Notes: a model not told the origin generated them from the letters alone. Positions 8,951-22,239 are shown, counted from the stretch's first letter. The stretch is DNA of 64,000 nucleotides from Pseudomonas pseudonitroreducens (GCF_021603645.1 NZ_BQHJ01000007.1:62001-126000); one strand, 5' to 3'. Made by a program: numbers and translations.

Positions 8951-9670
8951 ATGAACGAATTGCGCACCACCCTCTACGAAGAAACCGTCCCCGGCGGCGG
9001 CCACACCTCCTTCGTCCTCAAGCGCGGCCAGCTGCTGCGCCTGACCGACATCGAAGGCGGCGGCAACGTCAGCCTGCTGCTGTTCAACGCCGTCGAGAAA
9101 AGCGAGCGGCTGAACCTGCCGGACAGCCTCAAATGCCAGCACACCGCCAAGCTCACCGCCGGCCACTGCCTGTACTCGGACATGGGCCGCGTGCTGGCCG
9201 CCATCAGCGCCGACAGCTGCGGCTGGCACGACAGCTTCGGCGGCGTGCTGAACGCCGCCGAAGTGCAGGAGAAGTACGGCGAGGGCCGCTACCAGGAATT
9301 GCGCAACGGCTTCTACCGCAACGGCGTGGACAACCTGCTGGTGGAAATGGGCAAGTGGGACATGCGCCTGCAGGACCTGCTGATGTGCCTGAACCTGTTC
9401 AGCCGCGTGGACGTCGATGCCGATGGCTGCTTCCGCTTCGCGCCGGGCAACTCGAAAGCCGGCGACTACGTCGAGCTCTACGCGCCGATGGACACCCTCG
9501 TCGTGCTCACCGCCCTGCAACACCCCATGGACCCGAACCCGCAGTACGCGCCCAAGCCCATCGGCCTGACCTGGCAGCAGGTCGCCGCCGACGGCATCAG
9601 CGTGCTTTGCCGCACGTCCCGCGCGGAGAACGGCCGCGGCTTCCACAACACCGAACGCCAGTACCTGTAA
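8951..9670 (+). CDS. Carboxyguanidine deiminase subunit (urea carboxylase-associated protein 1)
   Basis: A 239-aa DUF1989-family protein of the type annotated 'urea amidolyase-associated protein 1'. In characterised systems the two paralogous subunits (CgdA/CgdB) form a carboxyguanidine deiminase that converts the carboxylase product to allophanate and ammonia. The conserved core SADSCGWHDSFGG parallels ADTCGRHDTLGG in the next gene; its Cys and His are plausible metal ligands (inference). A GGAG Shine-Dalgarno lies just upstream, 10 bp after the ATPase stop. I do not assign A or B. Confidence 0.9.
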   Translation: MNELRTTLYEETVPGGGHTSFVLKRGQLLRLTDIEGGGNVSLLLFNAVEKSERLNLPDSLKCQHTAKLTAGHCLYSDMGRVLAAISADSCGWHDSFGGVLNAAEVQEKYGEGRYQELRNGFYRNGVDNLLVEMGKWDMRLQDLLMCLNLFSRVDVDADGCFRFAPGNSKAGDYVELYAPMDTLVVLTALQHPMDPNPQYAPKPIGLTWQQVAADGISVLCRTSRAENGRGFHNTERQYL

Positions 9671-9681
9671 GGAGCGCGAGC

Positions 9682-10317
9682 ATGCCCATCGTTCCCAGCG
9701 ACAAACACCCCGAAGCCTGCGTCTCGCGCACCCTGATCCCGGCCGGCGAACCCAGCCTCACCGAACTCAAGGCCGGGCAGACCCTGCGCATCCTCGACCT
9801 GGAAGGCAACCAGGCGGTGGACACGCTGTTCTTCAGCGCCGCCAACCCGCGCGAGCGCTACGACGTACAGCGCACCCTGCGCAAGCAGGGGCAGGTCTAC
9901 CTCAGCGCCGGCAGCGTGCTGTATTCCAACCTCGGCAACCCGATGCTGAGCATCGTCGCCGACACCTGCGGCCGCCACGACACCCTCGGCGGCGCCTGCG
10001 CCCAGGAGAGCAACACCGTGCGCTACGCCCTGGACAAGCGCTACATGCACAGCTGCCGCGACAACTTCCTGCGCGCCAGCCTGCACGACGGCCGCCTGGG
10101 CAAGGCCGACATCAGCCACAACATCAACTTCTTCATGAACGTGCCGGTCACCGCCGAGGGCGGCCTGACCTTCGAGGACGGCATCTCCGCTGCCGGCAAG
10201 TACGTCGAGCTGCTCGCGCACATGGACGTGATCGTCCTGATCTCCAATTGCCCGCAGCTCAACAACCCCTGCAACGGCTGGAACCCGACGCCGGCGGAGT
10301 TGCTGGTATGGGACTGA
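9682..10317 (+). CDS. Carboxyguanidine deiminase subunit (urea carboxylase-associated protein 2)
   Basis: A 211-aa DUF1989-family partner of the preceding gene, of the 'urea amidolyase-associated protein 2' type. It shares the ADTCGRHDTLGG core and the downstream NFFMNVPV and GKYVELLAHMDV segments with its paralogue. The start at 9682 follows an AGGAGCG Shine-Dalgarno 11 bp after the previous stop, so the pair is co-expressed. The expected function is the second half of a heteromeric carboxyguanidine deiminase; older annotations call it urea-related. Confidence 0.9.
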   Translation: MPIVPSDKHPEACVSRTLIPAGEPSLTELKAGQTLRILDLEGNQAVDTLFFSAANPRERYDVQRTLRKQGQVYLSAGSVLYSNLGNPMLSIVADTCGRHDTLGGACAQESNTVRYALDKRYMHSCRDNFLRASLHDGRLGKADISHNINFFMNVPVTAEGGLTFEDGISAAGKYVELLAHMDVIVLISNCPQLNNPCNGWNPTPAELLVWD

Positions 10318-10427
10318 AGCGGCTGCAGGCGGCAGGCGTCGGGCTGCAGGCGCTACGGCGCTGGCTGTACGTCCTGAGCCAGAGCCGGAGTGGCCAATGC
10401 AGCCCCGCGCTGCGCGCGGACGAAACC

Positions 10428-10520
10428 TGTAGGAGCGAGGGGGACGCCATCGTTATTGCTCGCGAACAAGCTCCCCTGACACACCGGCGCTAAGCGGGTT
10501 CGCGAGCAAGGGCTAGGCGC
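10428..10520. repeat. Degenerate REP doublet
   Basis: CTGTAGGAGCGAGG at 10428 and facing fragments GCTCGCGAACAAGCTCC and GTTCGCGAGCAAGG form a decayed version of the inverted REP pair seen intact at 12907-12987. It lies in the 300-bp gap between the deiminase and carboxylase genes. Nothing else recognisable is in that gap. Confidence 0.65.
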
Positions 10521-10617
10521 CCCCCTCGATCCGACGAAAAGCGCTTCGGCACTCCGGACGACCGTAGTGCACACCGAATCATGGCGGGACGGCCCGCCAC
10601 CCCATGGGGACGCCCTC

Positions 10618-14409
<3,792 letters not shown>

Positions 14410-14433
14410 ACCGACATAACCGCCGTTGCGCAG

Positions 14434-14614
14434 AGCCCCTCACCCTAACCCTCTCCCGCAAGCGGGAGAGGGGACCGTACGGAGTGGGCCTCAGCGCTGG
14501 ATTCAACCTGAACCACAGTCCGCGCCACCCGGCCAGCCATGGTTCGCAACCAACACCGCGCCGGGCTGCTCTTCCCCCTCTCCCTCCGGGAGAGGGCCGG
14601 GGTGAGGGCAGCCC
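14434..14614. repeat. MITE-like palindromic repeat, long copy
   Basis: Begins CCCCTCACCCTAACCCTCTC with an adjacent GCAAGC-loop hairpin and ends GAGAGGGCCGGGGTGAGGGC. The middle is longer than in the other copies. It fills most of the 240-bp gap between the carboxylase and allophanate hydrolase genes. Confidence 0.8.
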
Positions 14615-14649
14615 AGCCAGAGAACTGATCGGCCCAAGGAAACACGACC

Positions 14650-16458
14650 ATGCCCACTACCTTCGATCTCCGCCTCACCACCCTGCGCAGCGCCTACCGC
14701 GAAGGCCGCACCACGCCGCGCCAGCTCATCGCCCAGCTGCGCAACAAGGCCGCCGCGCTGAACCCGGATTACCACCTGTTCATCCACCTGCTCAGCCTGG
14801 AAGAACTGGAGCCCTACCTTGCCGCACTGGACGACCAGTCACCGGAGAGCCTGCCGCTCTACGGCATCCCCTTCGCCATCAAGGACAATATCGACCTCGC
14901 CGGCATCCCCACCACCGCCGCCTGCCCGGCCTTCGCCTACACGCCGGAAACCTCCGCGACGCTGGTGCAGCAACTGATCGATCTGGGCGCCATCCCGCTG
15001 GGCAAGACCAACCTCGACCAGTTCGCCACCGGCCTCAACGGCACCCGCTCGCCCTATGGCGAATGCCGCAACAGTGTGCTTCCCGAGTACCCGTCGGGCG
15101 GTTCCAGCGCCGGCTCCTCGCTGGCCGTGGCGCTGGGCGTGGCGAGCTTCGCCCTGGGCACCGACACCGCCGGCTCCGGTCGCGTGCCGGCAGCGCTCAA
15201 CGGTTTGGTCGGGCTGAAACCGAGCAAGGGGCTGCTGTCCAACCACGGCCTGGTGCCGGCCTGCCGCACGCTGGACTGCATCACCTACTTCACCGCCAGT
15301 GCCGCCGAGGCCAGCGAGCTGCTCGCTCTCACTGCAAAGCTCGATCCACAGGACGGCTACAGCCGCGCCAACCCGACGTGGAACAACGCCAGCGCCTTCG
15401 GTGCGCCCAAACCTTTCCGCTTCGGTGTTCCCCGTGCCGATCAACTGGAATTCTTCGGCTGCCATGAAGGCCCGGTGCTGTTCACCGATGCCCTCGACCA
15501 GCTCAAGGCCCTCGGTGGCGAGGCGCAGGAAATCGACTTCGCACCCTTCCTCGAAGCCGCGCGCCTGCTCTACGAAGGCCCCTGGGTGGCCGAGCGCTAC
15601 AGCGTGGCCGGCGAACTGATCGAGCGCGATCCGCTCGCCGTGCTGCCGGTGATTCGCGATGTGCTGGCCAAGGCTCCCGGCGCAACCGCCGTGCAAGCGT
15701 TCCGCGCGCAATACCGCCTGCAGGAACTCAAGGCGCAGTGCGACGCGATCCTCGCCGACCTCGACTGCGTGTTCACCCCCACCATCGGCCGCCCGGTGAC
15801 GCTGGACGAGCTGCACGCCGAACCGGTGAAGCGCAATTCCGACCTGGGCTACTACACCAACTTCATGAACCTGCTGGACTACGCCGCCGTCGCCGTGCCC
15901 AGCGCGATCATGGACAACGGCCTGCCCTGGGGCGTGACCCTGTTCGGCCGCGCCTTCACTGATCAGTACCTGCTCGGCGTGGCGGATGCGCTGCAGCGCC
16001 GGCACAACCTGCCGCTCACCGGCGGCAACGCCTTGGCGCCGGCGTCCTCCGCCAACGCCGCGCGCAACGACCGAGCGCGCCTGGTGGTCTGTGGCGCCCA
16101 CCTGGACGGCCTGGCGCTGAACTGGCAACTGCGCCAGCGCGGCGCGCGCCTGCTGCGCGCAACCCAAAGCGCACCCGCCTACAAACTCTACGCCCTGGCC
16201 GGCGGCCCGCCGCTGCGCCCGGGCATGCTGCGCGTGGCCGAGGGCGGCGCGGCCATCGAAGTGGAAGTCTGGGAGCTGCCCAGCGCCGAACTGGGCTCCT
16301 TCCTCACTGGCATTCCCGCGCCATTGGGGCTGGGCAAGGTGCAACTGGAGGATGGCAGCTGGGAGACCGGCTTCATCTGCGACGCCTGGGGCCTGGACGG
16401 CGCCGAGGACATCAGCCGCTTCGGCGGCTGGCGCGCGTGGCTGGTCAGCCGCAACTGA
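14650..16458 (+). CDS. atzF: Allophanate hydrolase
   Basis: A 602-aa amidase-signature enzyme that cleaves allophanate to two ammonia and two CO2, the last step of guanidine catabolism. The Ser-cisSer-Lys triad is visible: Lys78 in FAIKDNIDLAG, the cis-Ser in SGGSSAGSS (152/153), and nucleophile Ser176 in TDTAGSGRVPA. The C-terminal domain from about residue 460 (VVCGAHLDGLALNWQL) is the AtzF-type domain thought to decarboxylate the intermediate. Last gene of the operon. Its 3' end has been copied into the downstream tandem array. Confidence 0.93.
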   Translation: MPTTFDLRLTTLRSAYREGRTTPRQLIAQLRNKAAALNPDYHLFIHLLSLEELEPYLAALDDQSPESLPLYGIPFAIKDNIDLAGIPTTAACPAFAYTPETSATLVQQLIDLGAIPLGKTNLDQFATGLNGTRSPYGECRNSVLPEYPSGGSSAGSSLAVALGVASFALGTDTAGSGRVPAALNGLVGLKPSKGLLSNHGLVPACRTLDCITYFTASAAEASELLALTAKLDPQDGYSRANPTWNNASAFGAPKPFRFGVPRADQLEFFGCHEGPVLFTDALDQLKALGGEAQEIDFAPFLEAARLLYEGPWVAERYSVAGELIERDPLAVLPVIRDVLAKAPGATAVQAFRAQYRLQELKAQCDAILADLDCVFTPTIGRPVTLDELHAEPVKRNSDLGYYTNFMNLLDYAAVAVPSAIMDNGLPWGVTLFGRAFTDQYLLGVADALQRRHNLPLTGGNALAPASSANAARNDRARLVVCGAHLDGLALNWQLRQRGARLLRATQSAPAYKLYALAGGPPLRPGMLRVAEGGAAIEVEVWELPSAELGSFLTGIPAPLGLGKVQLEDGSWETGFICDAWGLDGAEDISRFGGWRAWLVSRN

Positions 16459-16469
16459 TCACAGAGGGC

Positions 16470-17372
16470 TTTCGTAGGATGGCGTGGAGCGCAGCGATAC
16501 CCATCAAATCCACGCACCGCCAGCATGGGTATCGCTGCGCTCCACCCATCCTACAATGCTGCGAAAACCGATCCCGGCGCAGGAGCGGACTCCGTCCGCG
16601 ATGACCCGCTCACACGAAACTGCTCAGTGGTTGACGTGTGCCGCTGGCCAGCCGCAGCTGATCACAGAAAGCTTTCGTAGGATGGGTGGAGCGCAGCGAT
16701 ACCCATCAAATCCACGCACCGCCAGCATGGATATCGCTGCGCTCCACCCATCCTACAACGCTGCGAAAACCGATCCCGGCGCAGGAGCGGACTCCGTCCG
16801 CGATGACCCGCTCACACGAAACTGCTCAGTGGTTGACGTGTGCGGCTGGCCAGCCGCAGCTGATCACAGAAAGCTTTCGTAGGATGGCGTGGAGCGCAGC
16901 GATACCCATCAAATCCACGCACCACCAGCATGGGTATCGCTGCGCTCCACCCATCCTGCAATGCTGCGAAATACCGATCACTGCGCGGGAGCGGACTCCG
17001 TCCGCGATGACCCGCTCACACAAAAATGGTCAGTGGTTGACGGGGCAGCTGGCCAGCCGCAGTTGATCACAGAAAGCTTTCGTAGGATGGCGTGGAGCGC
17101 AGCGATACCCATCAAATCCACGCACCACCAGCATGGGTATCGCTGCGCTCCACCCATCCTACAATGCTGCGAAAACCGATCCCGGCGCAGGAGCGAACTC
17201 CGTCCGCGATGACCCGCTCACACGAAACTGCTCAGTGGTTGACGTGTGCAGCTGGCCAGCCGCAGCTGATCACAGAGGGCTTTCGTAGGATGGCGTGGAG
17301 CGCAGCGATACCCATCAAATCCACGCACCACCAGCATGGGTATCGCTGCGCTCCACCCATCCTGCAATGCTG
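16470..17372. repeat. 203-bp tandem repeat array (4 full units and a partial)
   Basis: Units begin TTTCGTAGGATGG at 16470, 16673, 16875, 17078 and 17281, a period of 202-203 bp. The last unit stops after about 90 bp. Each unit has a large imperfect inverted repeat (GTAGGATGGCGTGGAGCGCA facing TGCGCTCCACCCATCCTAC), a REP-like GCAGGAGCGGACTCCGTCCG segment, and a copy of CTGGCCAGCCGCAGCTGATC that matches the last codons of the allophanate hydrolase gene (about 16441-16466). Open frames through it (MERSDTHQIHAPPAW) are repeat artefacts. No gene is supported between 16459 and 17501. Confidence 0.95.
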
Positions 17373-17501
17373 CTGCATCATCGGCATGTGGACGGATAGC
17401 AGGTCGCGAACGCCACGCTCTTTGCGTTACCGGCGTCGGAGCATGGAACCCCGCCGCACCACCAGCTAGAGTCCCAGCATCATCCGCCGCAAGGACCGGT
17501 C

Positions 17502-18575
17502 ATGTCCGACCTCAGCCACCAGCAGGCACAGCACCGCGTCAACGACATCCTCGCCTTTGACCGCGAACTCCAGCGCCTGCACGACGAAGGCGCCCTGGTT
17601 CTCGACAACGCCCAGCAGCAGCACCTGCACGAACACCAGCAACGCCTGCTCGCCGATTACCGCGCGCGTTTCGACATCGACCGCGACAGCCAGGACCACC
17701 GACTGTCCCTGGGCATGCGCATCGCCTCCTTCCTCGGCGCACTGGCCCTGGCCGCCAGCCTGTTCTTTCTCTTCTACCAGTTCTGGGGGCTGTTCAGCGA
17801 AGGCGTGCAGGTCGCTATCCTCATCGGCGCCTCGCTGATCAGCCTGCTGCTGACCCTCGCGCTGCAACGCCGCGACGCCTCCGGCTACTTCGCCAGGCTC
17901 GGCGCCATGCTGGCCTTCGCCTGCTTCGTGCTGAACGTCGTGATGGTCGGGCAGATCTTCAATATCACGCCGTCCGACAAGGCCCTGCTGCCCTGGGCCG
18001 CGTATGCCCTGCTGCTGGCCTACACCTGCAACACCCGGCTGCTGCTGGCCGCCGCGCTGATCTGCGTGATGGGCTATGTCGCCGCGCGAGTCGGTACCTG
18101 GAGCGGCGTGTACTGGCTGGACGTCGGCGAACGTCCGGAAAACTTCTTCCCCGCGGCGCTGCTGATCTTCCTCGTGCCGTCGTTCATCTCCCAGCATCGC
18201 TTCGACGGATTCGCCACGATCTACCGGGTATTCGGCCTGCTCGGGGTGTTCCTGCCGATGCTGGTGCTGGCCAACTGGGGCAGCAGCAGCTACCTGCCCT
18301 TCCACCCACGCGCGGTGGAGGGCGCCTACCAGGTCCTGGGCTTCGCTGTGTCGGCGCTGGTGATCTGGCTGGGCGCGCGCCGTGAATGGCCGGAAGTGGT
18401 GAACACCGGGCTGACCTTCTTCGTGATCTTCCTCTATACCAAGTTCTTCGACTGGTGGTGGGAGGTCATGCCCAAGTACCTGTTCTTCCTCGTGCTGGGT
18501 CTGTGCGCGGTGCTGATCCTGCTGGTGCTGCGGCGCCTGCGCCGCGCCCACGGCCTGCTGGGAGCCCGCCCATGA
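17502..18575 (+). CDS. DUF2157 multi-spanning membrane protein
   Basis: A 357-aa inner-membrane protein. The first 65 residues are a hydrophilic, helical cytoplasmic domain (DRELQRLHDEGALVLDNAQQ). About nine or ten hydrophobic helices follow, starting IASFLGALALAASLFFLFYQ. This is the DUF2157 layout. The stop overlaps the start of the next gene (ATGA), so the pair is coupled. The function of DUF2157/GDYXXLXY-type pairs is not established. Confidence 0.85.
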   Translation: MSDLSHQQAQHRVNDILAFDRELQRLHDEGALVLDNAQQQHLHEHQQRLLADYRARFDIDRDSQDHRLSLGMRIASFLGALALAASLFFLFYQFWGLFSEGVQVAILIGASLISLLLTLALQRRDASGYFARLGAMLAFACFVLNVVMVGQIFNITPSDKALLPWAAYALLLAYTCNTRLLLAAALICVMGYVAARVGTWSGVYWLDVGERPENFFPAALLIFLVPSFISQHRFDGFATIYRVFGLLGVFLPMLVLANWGSSSYLPFHPRAVEGAYQVLGFAVSALVIWLGARREWPEVVNTGLTFFVIFLYTKFFDWWWEVMPKYLFFLVLGLCAVLILLVLRRLRRAHGLLGARP

Positions 18576-19408
18576 ACTGGACCCGTACTCATGCGCTGGC
18601 CAGCGGCGTCGGCCTGATCCTGCTGGTGAACGCTGTCGCCCTGGGCGGCGTTGCCTGGAACCGCTCCGGCGAGCCGGACAGCGTGCTGTCGCTCAGCCAG
18701 CGCGAACTGCTGCGCAACAGCGACTGGTACAAGGAAAACAGCGGCCTGAGCCTGCGCCTGCGCTGGCGTACGCCCAGCCGGGACGAAGCCGCGCGGCAGC
18801 ATAATCGCGGCTGGCAGCCGGCCATCGATGGCCAGAAGATGGCCGAACTCGGCTTCGCCATACCCGAGCAGGTGGACGACGACAGTGCCCGGCGCTTCGG
18901 CCGCCAGCAATCGCGCGAGGCGCTACTGGTACTGGAGCTCAACGGCCCGTTGTACGAGCGCGAAGTGCAACTGACCCGCAAACGCCTCGACGAGGCTCGC
19001 CTGGCCGCCGATGCCGCGCCACAGAATGCACGCCTGGCGGACGAACGCGACTTCATTCGGCGCGAACTGGACAGCGAGGAGAAAACCGACACGCGCCTGC
19101 TGCTCAAGGACGTCGGCCTGGACCTGCCGACGCTGCGGGCGCGCTACCCCGACCGCCAGCGCTATCTCATCGTCCACGGCCAGGTGCGCCCCGTCTCCAA
19201 CTACTACCAGCACATCTGGACACTTGGCGGCACGGCCAGCGCCGTCGGTACCGACAACCTCAATGTGCCGCGGCAGTGGCGCGAACGCCTGGACCAGATC
19301 ACCGCGCAGCCTCACCGGGCCGCAGATGGTCGAGCCCAGCCCTTCGTCGCCGAAGTCGCCTTCGGCCAGCGCCTGGAACCATGGATCCAGCGCGTCGACA
19401 TGCCCTGA
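18572..19408 (+). CDS. DUF4824-like membrane-anchored protein, partner of DUF2157
   Basis: A 278-aa protein with one N-terminal membrane helix (ALASGVGLILLVNAVALGG) and a large probably periplasmic domain rich in charged residues, including TRKRLDEARLAADAAPQNAR. It is coupled by a 4-bp overlap to the DUF2157 gene, a recurrent pairing in proteobacteria. The DUF4824 label is from recall and moderate in confidence; no enzymatic motif is apparent. Confidence 0.7.
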   Translation: MNWTRTHALASGVGLILLVNAVALGGVAWNRSGEPDSVLSLSQRELLRNSDWYKENSGLSLRLRWRTPSRDEAARQHNRGWQPAIDGQKMAELGFAIPEQVDDDSARRFGRQQSREALLVLELNGPLYEREVQLTRKRLDEARLAADAAPQNARLADERDFIRRELDSEEKTDTRLLLKDVGLDLPTLRARYPDRQRYLIVHGQVRPVSNYYQHIWTLGGTASAVGTDNLNVPRQWRERLDQITAQPHRAADGRAQPFVAEVAFGQRLEPWIQRVDMP

Positions 19409-19503
19409 GCCAACGGCCGCGCCGATCCGAATCCGCTTGCGCGATGCGGGTCGGCGCTGCACCCTGAACGCCCGCATCACCGCCAATTCCCGCCTGACCG
19501 GTC

Positions 19504-19719
19504 ATGAACGACGTCATTCCCGATCCCAGCCTTTGCCCGCTCTGCGGCCAGTCCAATCGTTGCACCCAGTCCGATCCGGCACTGGAAGGCCAACCCTGCT
19601 GGTGCTTCAGCACAAGCATCGAGCGCAACGCGCTGGAGCGCATTCCGCCTGAGCTGATCGACCGCGCCTGCCTGTGCCCGCGCTGCGCCGCCGGGCTGAA
19701 GGACGACGAGCTCGCCTGA
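19504..19719 (+). CDS. Cysteine-rich CWC family protein
   Basis: A 71-aa protein with four paired cysteine motifs: CPLCGQSNRC, PCWCFST and CLCPRC. This is the CWC small-protein family, probably metal-binding. The stop overlaps the start of the pseudouridine synthase gene (TGATG), an arrangement common in Pseudomonas, so a role in RNA or ribosome biology is possible but unproven. Confidence 0.85.
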   Translation: MNDVIPDPSLCPLCGQSNRCTQSDPALEGQPCWCFSTSIERNALERIPPELIDRACLCPRCAAGLKDDELA

Positions 19720-20417
19720 TGCGTCTGGACCGTTTCATCGCCAACCTGCCCCACCTGAACCGCCAGCAGGCCCGCCAGTTGCTCGCCGAAGGGCGCCTGC
19801 GCGTGGACGGCGAAGTGGTGCGCGATGGACGCCACGAAGTGCGCGAGTTCTCCCGCGTGGAGCTGGACGCCGAGCTGCTGCAGGCCGGCAAGCCGGCGCG
19901 CTACTTCATGCTGCACAAGCCCGCCGGCTGCGTCAGCGCCACCCGCGACGCCGAGCACCGCACCGTGCTCGACCTGCTGGACGAGCCGGACAAACACGAG
20001 CTGCACATCGGCGGCCGCCTGGACTACAACACCACCGGTCTGCTGCTGATCACCAATGATGGCCAGTGGTCACGGCGCATGACCCTGCCCGGGCGCAAAC
20101 TGCCCAAGGTCTACTACGTCGAGACCGAAGACCCGATCGAGACGTGCTACATCGAGACCTTCGAGCAGGGCCTGTACTTTGCCTTCGAAGACCTCACCAC
20201 CCTGCCCGCCCAGCTGGAAATCCTCGGCACTCGTGCCGCGCGCCTGACCCTGCACGAAGGCCGCTACCACCAAGTCAAGCGCATGTTCGGTCACTTCCAG
20301 AACAAGGTGACCCGCCTGCACCGCGAGAGCATGGGCAGCCTCCTGCTCGACCCGGCGCTGCAGCCCGGCGAATACCGCGCGCTGACTGCGCAGGAAATCG
20401 CCGAGCTGGACGCGTAG
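19719..20417 (+). CDS. rsuA: RsuA-type 16S rRNA pseudouridine synthase
   Basis: A 232-aa RsuA/RluB/E/F family enzyme. An S4 RNA-binding domain (MRLDRFIANLPHLNRQQARQ) occupies the first 60 residues, and the catalytic domain carries the aspartate in GRLDYNTTGLLL. The C-terminal GRYHQVKRMFGHF motif binds RNA in the family. RsuA modifies U516 of 16S rRNA; the sequence alone does not exclude a related RluE/RluF specificity. Translationally coupled to the CWC protein. Confidence 0.88.
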   Translation: MRLDRFIANLPHLNRQQARQLLAEGRLRVDGEVVRDGRHEVREFSRVELDAELLQAGKPARYFMLHKPAGCVSATRDAEHRTVLDLLDEPDKHELHIGGRLDYNTTGLLLITNDGQWSRRMTLPGRKLPKVYYVETEDPIETCYIETFEQGLYFAFEDLTTLPAQLEILGTRAARLTLHEGRYHQVKRMFGHFQNKVTRLHRESMGSLLLDPALQPGEYRALTAQEIAELDA

Positions 20418-20455
20418 GAGCAGCTGTCTTTTCCTGGGGGGCCGTACCAATGTAT

Positions 20456-20586
20456 CTCCCTCACCCCAGCCCTGGCTGCGCGCCCCGCTCCTCAGGGAGA
20501 GGGGGCAGCCCGAGCCGGCTGACACTGAGGTTTCATCCTGCACCGAACGGTCCCCTCTCCCCTTGGGAGAGGGCTGGGGTGAGGGA
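20456..20586. repeat. MITE-like palindromic repeat
   Basis: Ends CCCTCACCCCAGCCCTGG and GAGAGGGCTGGGGTGAGGG with internal GGGAGAGGG blocks: the fourth copy of the family seen at 7137, 13020 and 14434. It lies directly after the pseudouridine synthase gene. Confidence 0.8.
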
Positions 20587-20609
20587 TGGCCCAAGCGCAG
20601 AGGTATCTC

Positions 20610-20691
20610 GTAGGAGCGGACTCCGTCCGCGATGGCCCACCGGTCTGCTCGGAGCGAGCGGAAATCAATCGCGGACAAAGTCCGCTCCTAC
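20610..20691. repeat. REP doublet (GTAGGAGCGGACTCCGTCC variant)
   Basis: Inverted copies GTAGGAGCGGACTCCGTCCG at 20610 and CGGACAAAGTCCGCTCCTAC ending at 20691 flank about 35 bp. Together with the preceding repeat it accounts for most of the 393-bp gap before the L,D-transpeptidase gene. Confidence 0.8.
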
Positions 20692-20810
20692 ATCTCGTGC
20701 CCCGCGCAACATTCCGAAAACTCCTACGCAAACCATTCAGCCCGGCGGTTTGCAGGCGCCCACGCCGCTTGGCTAAGCTGCCTGCCACGCCCGCGTTCCA
20801 AGGAAAGGTG

Positions 20811-21863
20811 ATGAAGAAACTGTCGGTTGCCCTGCTGATCGCCTTGAGCGCCAGCGTCGCCTTTGCCAATCCGGGCAAGCCCTCGCCGCTCTCGGACCTG
20901 CAGGCCGCGCTGAAGACCCTCAAGCCCGGCCAGTTCCTCTGGTATCCGGAAATCTCCCCGGCGGGCCCGGTGACCCTGGTGGTCAGCCTCACCGAGCAGC
21001 GCGCCTACGTGTACCGCAACGGCATCGCCATCGGTGTGGCCACCGTGAGTACCGGCAAGAAGGGCAAGGAAACTCCCACCGGTGTGTTTTCCATCCTGCA
21101 GAAGAAGGTCGAGTACCATTCCGACCTCTACAACAGCGCGCCGATGCCCTACATGCAGCGCCTGACCTGGGACGGCATCGCCCTGCACGCCGGCAACCTG
21201 CCCGGCTACCCGGCCTCCCACGGCTGCATCCGCCTGCCCATGGCGTTCGCCAAGAAGCTCTACGAAGTCACCGGCTTCACTTCCACCACCGTGATCATCT
21301 CCGACGCCAAGAGCTCACCCGTGGAGGTCTACCACCCCGGCCTGCTCGCCCCCATCGTCAGCGGCGGCCGCGCCGCCGGCCCGCACGACGACAGCGGCAT
21401 GGTGGTGCCGTTCTGGAGCGACCCCGGTGCGGAAAAGGGCCCCGTCTCGGTACTGGTCAGCCGCGCCGACCGCCGCCTCTACGTCTACCGTGGCGGCCTG
21501 CAGATCGGCACTGCGCCGGTAGCTTTCGAGCACGCGGAGGAAAAGACCGGCGTCGCCGCCTTCTCCCTCATGGAGAAACCCTCGCAAAGCGAGATCGACA
21601 GCGAAAACCCGAACCTGCGCTGGACCAGCGTGCAGGTCAGCGATCCGCAACGCGGCCTGACGCCCGCCGAGCAGTTGGGCAAGTTCAGCCTCGACCGTGA
21701 GTTCCTGCGCAGCCTGCTGACCAGCATGGATGTGGGCAGCACCCTGGTGATCACCGATCTGCCGTCCACCCGCGACACGCGCAGCAACCCGGACTTCACC
21801 GTGATCACCACCAACGACCGCAAGGCGGAACAGAAACCGGTCAAGAACCAGAGTGTCGAGTAA
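20811..21863 (+). CDS. L,D-transpeptidase (YkuD/ErfK family), periplasmic
   Basis: A 350-aa protein with a signal peptide (MKKLSVALLIALSASVAFA) and a YkuD catalytic domain. The active-site signature is ALHAGNLPGYPASHGCIRLP with the nucleophilic cysteine. Family members form 3-3 cross-links in peptidoglycan or attach lipoproteins to it. A second YkuD-like segment (VLVSRADRRLYVYRGGLQIG, about residue 215) lacks the catalytic motif and looks degenerate. The ATG at 20811 follows AAGGAAAGGTG; upstream in-frame sequence is repeat-derived. Confidence 0.88.
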   Translation: MKKLSVALLIALSASVAFANPGKPSPLSDLQAALKTLKPGQFLWYPEISPAGPVTLVVSLTEQRAYVYRNGIAIGVATVSTGKKGKETPTGVFSILQKKVEYHSDLYNSAPMPYMQRLTWDGIALHAGNLPGYPASHGCIRLPMAFAKKLYEVTGFTSTTVIISDAKSSPVEVYHPGLLAPIVSGGRAAGPHDDSGMVVPFWSDPGAEKGPVSVLVSRADRRLYVYRGGLQIGTAPVAFEHAEEKTGVAAFSLMEKPSQSEIDSENPNLRWTSVQVSDPQRGLTPAEQLGKFSLDREFLRSLLTSMDVGSTLVITDLPSTRDTRSNPDFTVITTNDRKAEQKPVKNQSVE

Positions 21864-22239
21864 CGGGTAGAACCGGAGCGGCTTCGCGTTGCTCCGGATT
21901 ATCCCTACATGGTCTTCATCGTTTCCCTCCCCCCGCCACCATCCACTCCAGCCACACTGCCAGTCCTCACCTGCGGACAGACGGCCTCAAGCCGGCCGTG
22001 CAAGCAGCCGAAGAATCTCGAAACACAAAGAGTCCAGGCGCCTGTCCGCGGTGAGTTCCACTCGCCCTCATGCCCGGAACATCGGAGCTTCGTGGCGATT
22101 TATTGTGCTGAAAAGTTCGTAATTACCGACGGGTGGAACCATACTTGATTAAAAAACAGCCACACCACTGGTCAAAAATCACGCACAATGCGGCGTTTCC
22201 CAGAAAAAACCATATCTATTCAACGGGAATGTTGTATTC
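21864..22239. other. Intergenic stretch without recognised gene
   Basis: This 376-bp interval separates the two L,D-transpeptidase genes. The right third is AT-richer (ACTTGATTAAAAAACAGCC at about 22143) and probably holds the promoter of the next gene. No RNA gene, repeat or conserved ORF was recognised. Confidence 0.6.

Noticed and set aside
16470-17372. CRISPR-like array
   Set aside because: The 203-bp units are repeats throughout with no unique spacers, and no cas genes are near.
16484-17469. Overlapping open frames encoding MERSDTHQIHAPPAW-type proteins
   Set aside because: They repeat every 203 bp and merely translate the tandem array; no ribosome binding site or family.
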